This document shows positions 41,001-52,033 of a stretch of 64,000 nt of DNA, one piece after another (the stretch's first letter is position 1; each line of letters begins with the position of its first letter). This stretch comes from Doris montereyensis (taxonomy: Eukaryota; Mollusca; Gastropoda; Nudibranchia; Dorididae), in assembly GCA_037039925.1 (NCBI GenBank), contig JAXRKP010000410.1, forward strand, positions 30,001 through 94,000. The letters are read 5' to 3'. The translations under genes were made by a program, and so were the position numbers. The notes below the pieces were generated by a model. It was given only the letters and a program-made list of their open reading frames with translations, was not told the origin of the DNA and did no database searches.

Positions 41001-44000
41001 AATCCTGTCCACCATGGGGATCGAACCCTAGATCTGCGTCGGCACTCCATTTGCCTTGCCATGAAAAGAAAGTGTGCTACCAACCGAGTTAACTACACTC
41101 CCTAGTTCAGGGTGAGGAATTGTGGATAATTTTCTTTCGCCTCACCTCTAAATGTTGATCTGAGCCGATACCGACGATGAGTACAAATTTGACCCACTTT
41201 AATTTACGCTGCTAAACCGTAAAATTGCCGTTTTATAATGTAGATTTTTCTAAAGACAAGGAAGTTTTAGTATGTCATAGAGGGCAATTGTCCACTTTTA
41301 AACAAAATTCGGCTAGATCTTGAATTTGGAAATGTGTACTATTTGCCTCCTCATTTTATTTGTTTTGTGTGAACATAACTTTATGTTTTTGTCAATCGTG
41401 CTAGATATATATGCTTTTTTTGAGAGTGTTGCCATGTAGTCTCCATCTCATTTTCCAATTGTCATAATATGGCATGTTTAAAGGGTCCTGTCAAGCCATT
41501 TTTGCCCCAAATTGGACATATCTAGTCTATGGTATTAGTGGATAAAGCAGTTTATTCCCTTCACAATGATTGCGTAAAAGAAGCTCAGTATCGATTCTTT
41601 GAATTTATATTATACAAATTGTTTAGCAACAATGCAGGCCTATTTTCTCTGTTGCAATAAAAGCTAGAAACTTATCTAAAGTACTGCAAGTTGGTACTCA
41701 TTGTGATCCTCACAATATACCCTATCAAAGAAAAAATCTTTTGAGTTATTGTTTTGAATATTGCCTTAGATGGCCCTGAAAATATGTGACATATTCCGCG
41801 CACCTGTTATCAAAAAGGTACCATCCTGACATGAGTAAAATGGAGCTGGGGCAGTTGAAACAGTGTCCATAAAAAGTAGTTGTGAGGCTCCTGGGGTTTT
41901 ATGATGTTTCAAAGTATTATCCTTCTCTTTTCTTAGGTTTATGGGAGAAATAAGATAAAAATAACAGAATCAAAGAGAAAAATAAAAGATTTTCCCAAAT
42001 GTCGTACTTTGTTCAATAATTCTACTTTTTTATTTCTCAACGTATCTTCTTGAAATTTGGCATGCATGATGGGTAGATGAAAACAAACAAAATCATCAGA
42101 TGCTTTATTTGATAGGCATTATAGTTCTGTGAAATTTGAATGTTTTGCATAATATTTTTGTATATTTTTTTTAAATTTCTTATAAAACCAAAATGTGATT
42201 TGATCGAATTTAGATATTGTATAAAAGAAGGTTTGTGCAAATTTTTAAAGAAATTTGTCCAAAAAATGTGTAAGCCCATTAATATTGAACTTGTTGAAAT
42301 TTTGGGGCAAAATCCAAAATGCTGTTCGTTTCCATGGCAACAGAGTCATGAGAAGAAGAAAAAACGACTAGATATTTCAACTCAGCATGCCATGTCCATT
42401 ATACCTAAACATGAGTTGATAAGAAGAAAAGAGAAAATTTTCCCTACATAGTGATTTACGTCGCATGTTTCATACAATTAAATAAAATATGTTTATAAAC
42501 CCTAATATTAAAGCCGAGTTTAGTAAGCATTTCTAAGTTATCTACTTTCCCTCATCTTTTTTCTTTTTTTGTTGTTGATTCATTTATGATGTTGCCAGAG
42601 TTGTACGCTGAGGCAGCCCCAGAGGTAAAAAGACAATTGTGGGAAAATAATCAAGCCCTGTTTGGGGACGAAGTGCAGCCGTTGCTAGCTCAGTACATCA
42701 AGGAAAAGGAGCAGTCCTTTGTATCGGCACGACGTCGCCAACTTGTCTTTCTTTAAAACGACCCCCAAACAGCGTCGCCAGAAGGAGATACTGTCTCAGC
42801 TACTAGAGATGATTGGCTCCAACGTCAAGCTGTACGACATGGTCTTGCACTTCCTCCGAACCTACTTCCTGCGTTCCCAACACTCATTATTGTACTCTGC
42901 GGTAAGACTTGCAAAAAAGTATGACATGGTCTTGCACTCCCTATGAACCTACTTTCTTCGTTCCATAACTATCATTATTGTACTGGCGATAAGACCTGCA
43001 AAAATTTTGATTGGTGACTTGGTGACGTAACAATGTGTTATACAGCAAAACAGTAAGGATTATTGAGCGTAGCTGGCCATAAACCTCAAACCATCTAACC
43101 TTGTATAGATGCACTGCTCTCATAGATGAAGCATAACACAGCCGTAAGGGCCTTGAAGAAACTTTACTTTTACTACTGGGAACGCCATTCTTATGAGTTT
43201 GCTAAACTACCATCGCACTTTTGTCAGAAAGGCCATTGGCAGACTTTTTGTTATGTCATTGATGAATTCTTCAAATCAAATTTTATCAATGTTTTCTGGA
43301 ATATTACTGGCCGTTGTGCAAGTTAGAATTAGTCTGCGCTGTCAGTCTTTCTTCTTCTTTTTTGTGGTCGTAATGTAATCTTTTCACTATCATTTCTTGC
43401 CATGAAATTTTAAAAAACAGGTGTTGATAGGACAAGGATAATTGCAAGAAATCAATTGTACTTTCTTTCTTTTATTATAATTTTTTGTTTGTTTTTTATT
43501 AGAATAACTCTATAGCATTCAACATGATTATAATATGGTTTCAGGGTAGAACTTTTGATGGCTATCCATGACCTTGAGCTGAACGCCATCTGTCTGAGAG
43601 ATCCCTGTCACAAGTTCACCTGGTGCGTAGATGCCTGCATCCGTGAGAAGACTGTCAATGTTTGGAGGTCGAGAGAGCTTCAAGGGTTTCTCAATTCCGT
43701 CAAGAAAGGCCAGGAACATGTTCTAGGTAAGCTGGCTTTGGGATTGATCAGGCTGTCTTCGTTTACTCACAAAATTGGTGGACAATCTCAATTCTCAGCT
43801 CCCTATTTCTCCCCCACACACACACACACACACACAATAAGTGTGCTAGTTCACTAACAGCTTTTAAATCAGGTTGTTCTCTCAAAATTTGTAACATTCA
43901 TCTATTTGACATTGATTTGTCATTTTTTTCCAGAGACCTGTCCATGGTGCTCTCAGATCCCTTTATGATCAACACCATCCTGCAGTCGCTGATGAAAGTT

Positions 44001-47000
44001 CTCCAGTCCTGCGTCAATACAGACACATTACCTCGGGTGAGGATCAAAGCCAGATAGCTTTCATTGACAAATCTCATAGAGATGATCCTTCAGACTGTTT
44101 TTTCTTCCTCACAGTTGAGAGGAAAAGCAAATGACAAAGATTGCATCTCAATCATTATGCAAATGAGGATGTGAGGCTAAACTTGTGGATATAAGAGAGT
44201 TACAGGATAACTTGTGTATATAAGAGAGTTACAGTATAACTTGTGTAATATAAGAGTCACAGTATAACTTGTGTAATATAAGAGAGTTACAGTATAACTT
44301 GTGTAATATAAGAGAGTTACAGTATAACTTGTGTATTATAACTTGTGTATATAAGAGTTACAGTATAACTTGTGTAATATAAGAGAGTTACAGGATAACT
44401 TGTAAATATAAGAGTTACAGGATGACTTGTATATAAAGAGAGTTACAGGATAACTTGTGGGATATAAGAGTTACAGGATAATAACAGGTTGTTAATCAAG
44501 TTTTTTGTATAAATAAATCTATCCCCTGGTCCAGGTAGGTGGATCGAAGACGTAGTCCCAGCAGAGATAGTGTATATAAAGAGGAGGTCCCGTGTGCAGA
44601 TCACAACACTTGTGCATATTAAAGATCCCTATAACTGTTTACAGGGCAGTCCTTGTGTATAAAATTTAAAAATCCTACCATAAAACCCCAGATAACTGTT
44701 GTAGTATTGATGTGGGTAAAACCAAAGCAAATCAATGCAAATGCAGAATTTATGGAGTTCTGGAGGTTGAAAGACTTGTAAATATAAAGATAGTTACAGG
44801 ATGACCTTACATTATAGGATGACTGTATCAGATAGTTACAGGATGACTTGTAAATTACATTACCATGATTGTTAAATATAAAGTTACAGGATGACTTGTT
44901 ATTATCATTACTAATGACTTGTATCATTACCAATGACTGTTATATAAGAGAGTTACAATAACTCTTGGACAGGTTAAATGCTATTTATTATTACCATTAC
45001 CAATAATCTAACTCCCCTGGTGTTATCGACACCTATCATTAGAGATTAGGCGATGAAGATTTGTCCCGTGTGCATTATCACAACACTGTGCACATTAAGA
45101 TCCTTGACTGTTTTACAGGACAGTCCGGCAAACCAAAAAACACTGAGCTCACTGTTGTAGTATTGATGTGGGCCCAAAGCAAATCAATGCCTGGGAGAAT
45201 TTATGGACAGTGGTTGAAAGCTATTCAAGAGCCAAATTATAGTATGACTGATTTACCATCCATTACTAATACTGTTATTATTACCAATATACTGTTATCA
45301 TTACTAATATACTGTTATCATTACCAATACTGTTATCATTACCAATAAATCATTAGGAATGCTATTATCATTATAATATACTGTTATAATTACTATTGTT
45401 ATCATTACCAATATACTGTTATCATTACTAATTGACTTGTTATCATTACCAATATACTGTTATCATTACTAATATTTGTTTCATTACAATACTTTATCAT
45501 TACCAATAGACTATTATCATTACCAATACTGTTATCATTATCAATATTATGATCATTTCCAATTTATTATTATTATTATCACCAATATTGTTATCTTATC
45601 ATTATTATTACCATTACCAATATTGTTCCTCATTATTATTCTGTGTTTCCACTCTTCACTTATAGGACAACACTGAGCTACTGTTCTTGTGTTGGCCCAA
45701 CATGGTGCTGGGAGATGATGGACTTGGTAGGTGATTTCCATCCAATTAAACTTTTCCCTCACTTGGGGGGGGGTTCTTAGGAAAAAAAAGAGAGTGTTTA
45801 CATTATAATCTTGAAACTGTTGTAGAAGAAGCAGTGTCTTTTATTATTTGACTTGTTTCTTCTTTCTCTTATTCTATTTCTTCTTCATCTTCTTCACTAC
45901 TTTTCCTTCTTACACTTTCTATCTTGTTCCTCATCATTCTGTGTTTCTTCATCTTACACTTTCTCTTTATCTTGTTCCTCATCGTTCTGTGTTTCTTCTT
46001 CATCTTAACTTTCTCTTTATCTTGTTCCTCATATTCTGTGTTTCTTCTTCATCTTACACTTTCTCTTTATCTTGTTCCTCATCGTTCTGTGTTTCTTCTT
46101 CATCTTACACTTTCTCTTTATCTTGTTCCTCATCGTTCTGTGTTTCTTCTTCATCTTACTCTTTATCTTGTTCCTCATATTCTGTGTTTCTTCTTCATCT
46201 TACACTTTCTCTTTATTTGTTCCTTTTTAATCTTCATCAACTTAATCTTGTTTTCATTCTGTGTGGTTTTCATCTTACATTTCTCTTTACTTAATTCTGT
46301 GTTTCTTCTTCATTTTCATGCGCCTAGTGGTTTCCAATAAAATGTAATTATTATTATTATTTTATTATTATTATTATTATTATTATTATCTTCTTCCTCT
46401 TTTTCTTTTCTTTTCTTCATCTTCTTTATCATTCTTTATAAATTTTATTTGTCTGTGGTTTTACTGATTTCAACTTTATATCAATATAAGTTTTATTTGT
46501 GTGGTTTCTTAATAACAACTTAAGTTTTATTTGTGTGGTTTTTTAATAACAACTTAAGTTTTATTTGTGTGTTTCTTAATATCAACTTAAGTTTTATTTG
46601 TGTGGTTTCTTAATATCAACTTAAGTTTTATTTGCGTGGTTTATTAATATCAACTTAAGTTTTATTTGTGTGGTTTCTTAATATCAACTTAAGTTTTATT
46701 TGTGTGGTTTCTTAATATCAACTTAAGTTTTATTTGTGTGGTTTATTAATATCAACTTAAGTTTTATTTGTGTGGTTTTATATTTTATATCAGCTTTAGT
46801 TCCATTTGTTATATATTCTATATCAAGCTATGTTTTTCATGTCTTATGTTTTACATTTTAACCCAAGTTTCATTTCTTATGTTTTGGTTTTTAACAAAAA
46901 CAATTAGGACCCAACCTTCTTCACCAAGTTCTTGCCTTACATTGTGACTTTGATGGTGGAGGACCAGGTGCGATTTTTCTCCCATAAGATTCCTGGTGAC

Positions 47001-50000
47001 ATTGCTACACCTCCCACCTTGTCAGCCAGATATGTACGCCACTTGGATCGGCAAGGATTCTCTGGCCTGCCTGGTCGCCATGTACTACACTCTACAGGTT
47101 TGATGTCTGACGCTTTTTTCAGTTTACATCCATGACGGGGGGGGGGGGGGTTGTAGGAATTTTAAAATAGATTTTGCCCATACTGCCCTGTAAATAGTCA
47201 AAGGATCTTAACCTGCACAGAGTTTTGTGACAATTGAGAGAAAAAATTTCCAGTAAAATCTACACCCCCTTTCAAGACCATTACAGCCCATAGTGCCAAA
47301 GGTTACCCCAGTTTCTATAGCGTAAAGCGGAACAGGTGGTATAATAAACACTTCCTGGATGGGACACAAGTCTGACTCAGGTTTTTGCTCCCAAGCTAGT
47401 ACGCATACCCTCATTTGCACCCGGGTTGAGTGAGCAAATGCATGTCGGGCGTCTTTCCCAAAGAACACAACGTTGGGCCTAGCTTCTTTTCTTTCTTAGG
47501 AAGTAGAGTATCAGATATTTTCAATATTGGTGTTTGTGAAACAGAATAGCCCCCTTTGCTCCACTGTGACGACTTATGGCCGATAGAGCTGGAGCGTATC
47601 TCCTTTATATCATGCAGGAGGACAGGATGGTTCATTGCCACCTGGACAGAGGATGCTAAGTCATGGCTGATGCAATGTACTCATTGCCACCTGGACAGGA
47701 CGCTAGTTTGTCATGGCTGAGACTGGGTACTCATTGCCACCTGGACAGGGGACGCTAGTTTGTCATGGCTGATGCTGGAGGACAGGGGGACGCTAGTTTG
47801 TCATGGCTGATGCTGGTTCATTGCCACCTGGACAGAGGATGCTAATTTGTCATGGCTATGCTGGTGCTCATTGGCATCTGGACCCAGAGTTTGTCATCAG
47901 ATCATGATTTCTGCCACCCAGGAGGCCTATTGGTGTTTGTGAAACAGAAATCGATGGCAAATTACCACATTGCCCCCTGAAACGGCATCATGCTCCAGTG
48001 ACTCAAGGAAAGCGACAGGGATCACAATCGTATCAGCCACCTGGACAGGGGACGCTACTTTGTCTACTGGTTGTATGTCCTGAAAAGCTTCCATTGCATT
48101 GCCACCTGGACAGGATGCTGGTCATTCTGATGCTGTGTACTCATTGCCACCTGGACCCATATAAAAACTAAGGCAGGGATGCTAATTTGTCATGGCTGAT
48201 GCTGTGTACTGTTATTGCCACCTGGACCAGGGGACGCTAGTTTGTCATGGCTGATGACTGGTACTCATTGCCACCTGGACAGGGGACGCTAGTTTGTCAT
48301 GGCTGATGCTGGTCATTTCATCACGAGGACTTTTATCAGCTGTGCTGAAGCTTTTTTGTGGTGTTTGACCTGGCAGGGGCCTAATGGCTGATGCTGGTGC
48401 TCATTGGCATCTGGACCCAGTGGGAAAGTGCCTGTTGACTGTCTTACTCAAGGTGCCGGCAGCTCAGGTGATAGGCGTCTGGCTTACTTTAATCTTTTCC
48501 CAGGAGGCAGTTTGATTCCCAGTCTGGGAAGAATTTTCTGGCCCTCTCCTGTCGACCCAGCAGCAAAATGGGTAGCTACATCTATTCAGACTGGCAAAGC
48601 AAAGGTGGCGTGGAAATCGATGGCAAATTACCACATTGCACCGCATGCCCTAGACAAATCAGGACTCTACTTCTGATTAGCCTCTGCTCTCTCTGAGTAT
48701 GGGACCTACTTTATTTTACTCAAGGAAAGCGTCTCTGTCCATACTTGGCATTTCAGGGATTTGAACCCTCAACCTCACAATCGTAAGCCTGGCAGCCAGA
48801 CCAGAAAACACAAGGCCACCAACGCTGGACAGGGTACTGCTGTCTGTCTACTGGTGTACTGTCCTACTGAAAAGCTTCCATCTTGCATTGCCAAGTTTTC
48901 AGATCTACACAGTCCAAGCAAATAATGTGTCATTCAAAGTAAAGCTTTTAACTCTGTCTTGCCCTTGTATTTGATTTGATTTGATTTTACCCACATATAA
49001 AAACTAAGGCGATCTAGGGGTTATAGGTAAGATTTTTAAAATCTTTCCCGAACTGTCCTGTAAACAATCAAGGGATCTTTATAACGTGCACAGTGTTGTG
49101 ATCTGCACGCAGGACCTGCTTGTTATCATCTGTCTCCAATGGGACCAGAGGGTGGGTTTTAGTTAGATCTTTGGGGTCGAGCAGCCAAACACGTTGCCTC
49201 TGTACCACCAAATTCCTTGTTCCTGTCATATACAAGTTTCAAAATTAACATTTTCTTCCTGTGGTTTTTCTTTTTTTTTGCAGTGTGGGAGGATGAAAGA
49301 TCGGCCGTCGATGACGCAGATTCTACCTACTCATCCACTGTTTCCTGTCATCCACTGTGAGAACGACATGGCCTACAGTGACACCTTCCTGCATTGCCTT
49401 ACGTCCTATCTCATCTACATGAAGGACGAATTTCATCACGAGGACTTTGTCAACGCTGTGCTGGAAGAGTTTTTTGTGGTGAGCATTACCATGCTGAATA
49501 TGATTTTACCCATGTGTAAATGATCTTCTAATTTCAGTCTCTCTGGCTCTCTGTCTCCATCTGTCTGTCTGTCTTGTTGGCGGGTGTTTCGTATAGTGTA
49601 ACGTCATACTTATTTCTTTTTCTCCTTTCACATCAACGGTGAAAGTCGCAAACCGTGTAAGTCCAATTTTTGGGTGTTTTGAAAAATTCGAAGAAAAAAT
49701 TGCTGCACATTTTAATCTATTTCCACAGACATACACGGTTTGCAAGTGTCAAAAACTAGAACCCAATAGGGATACACATAGATGCTCATATGGTTATTAT
49801 ATGGGTTTTTTTATTGGTTCTTGTGCCACGGAATCCAAACTAGACGAAACATAGGGGCTTCCTAATGTTAAAAAGCAGGAGGGGGGGGGGGAAGAAATTG
49901 GGTTACTAATATTTAGACTTACAGGGTTTCGACTTTCACCATTGATATGATTTTACCATGGCAAATTACTTTAATCTTTTCATTCCAGTCTCTCTGGCTC

Positions 50001-50383
50001 TGTCTCCATCCATCCATCTGTCTGTCTGTCTGGTGGGGAGTTTGGTGAAGCTTCATGTAATGTAAGGTCATGCTCCTTTTCTTTTCTTCTTTCACATCAT
50101 GTTTTTCACTTTACTGTTTCCTTGAAATTTACTCTCTGTCTGCCTGCCTGTCTGTCTGTCTGTCTCTGCCTCCCTTTCTTGTGGGCAGTTTGCTGGCGCT
50201 GCTATTAGGTCCTATTTCTTTCCTTTACTTTTTTTACATTATATCTTTTATCTTGCTGCTTCCTCTTAGTTCACTCTGAGATCACCGCATATGCTGGACA
50301 GGGTGAATTTAAATCAAACAAGCTCTCTTTCTCTCTTGAATTCTCTTTGGACAGACAGTCTCTCTTTTTCTCCTTTTTCCCTT

Positions 50384-50437
<54 letters not shown>

Positions 50438-50490
50438 CTCTCTCTCTCTCTCTCTGTGTTTGGACTCTCTCCTCTCCCTCCTCTCTCTCT

Positions 50491-50576
<86 letters not shown>

Positions 50577-51952
50577 ATGAAATATGAACAGTAAATCGTA
50601 GAAAAGATTTTAAGTCACTTAGAAATAATTTGTGTTTCTTTGTATGAACCCTTTATACAGTGGGTGCTGTCATGTTCAAATCTGATCCTTGATAATTGTG
50701 TTACATTATTATGCTGAAGTTAATGAATTACTTGTAATTTACAATTAAAAGTATCATGATATTTGTAATTTATACTTATTCTACATTGCATGTACTCACT
50801 GTAACAAAACAAGTTTTCCTTTGTGGATAATACAATGCATTCAATTCAATTCAATTCAATAAGTCGATGCTCAGAGGACCTGATAAAAAAGATCGACTTG
50901 TTTAAAAAAAATCGATTTATGCAATTGTTCAGTTATCTCCCTCGATATGATTTTCACCATAATGGTCTTAGATATTATTACTGATTGATGTGTTCTCACA
51001 TGCATGTGTTCTTTTGTTTGTTTTTTTTTGGCCACAAGGTCTGGTTCATTGAATGCAATGGTAAAATGCCAAGTGAAAGAGAGAAGGGGTGATGATGGAA
51101 TAGTATGTATTATAGTAAGACTGCGCTTGTGATTAGATCTACGTCTTCAATTTTAAACCAATTGCCTGTTTTGTCAAGTGCTTTGCGGAGATACTTATAA
51201 TAATAATAATAATAATAATCACGATGGCCAGTACACAACGACTGGGTAAGAGTAAGATCCTTGGCACCTCCACCTTCTACCTCCTGCTCCTCCTCCTCCT
51301 CCCACTCACATCAACACGGCACAATGTGTTACGTGTACTGTACTACACAGCATTTTGAACAAAGGAGGCGGCATAATATTCTCACCCACCTCTCGGCCTC
51401 CTGGTCGCAATAGTCACATCTCAATGCTGAAAATACCATGTAGACCTACGCTTATGTATTGGTGGCTGCCACCCATCTCCCTCAGCCTGCCCGCCGGCTT
51501 TCATTAGGACCGGCACAGCCACAACTGAATACGATCCACTTGGAGGGAGGGAGAGACAGACATAGCGCTAATAACAGGCCATATGGCCGACCACATGCCG
51601 GCACCTGAGCAGATTTTAACTTGCGCAAATGGGATCTTGGGATGCAGGGTGAAGTCAAGGGTTAAATAATCGTTACTAATACGGGTACTTTTTGTATTGA
51701 TCGTTTTCTTATTTTGGCGTTGACGGCCATGGATGCCATTGAAACGTCGACTTATGCGTATTGTTTTTTTCATTCCTTTTTACCGACCACAGGCCGTGTC
51801 GTTAGATTCGGAAAAAACATTCACTTGAAAGGCAGTGTTTCTTAACCCGATGTCAACTTAAACAGTTTTTTTATGAAGTAAAAAATGTGTTGGTTGGGAC
51901 TGTAAAACAAATTTGACTCATGCAACATTAACATCAATTTATGCAGCATCCA

Positions 51953-51988
<36 letters not shown>

Positions 51989-52002
51989 TGTATATATATA
52001 TA

Positions 52003-52033
<31 letters not shown>

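Noticed and set aside
45848..46340. 148- and 138-codon hydrophobic ORFs that could look like membrane proteins
   Set aside because: They are translations of the 51-bp minisatellite in NELFB intron 6.
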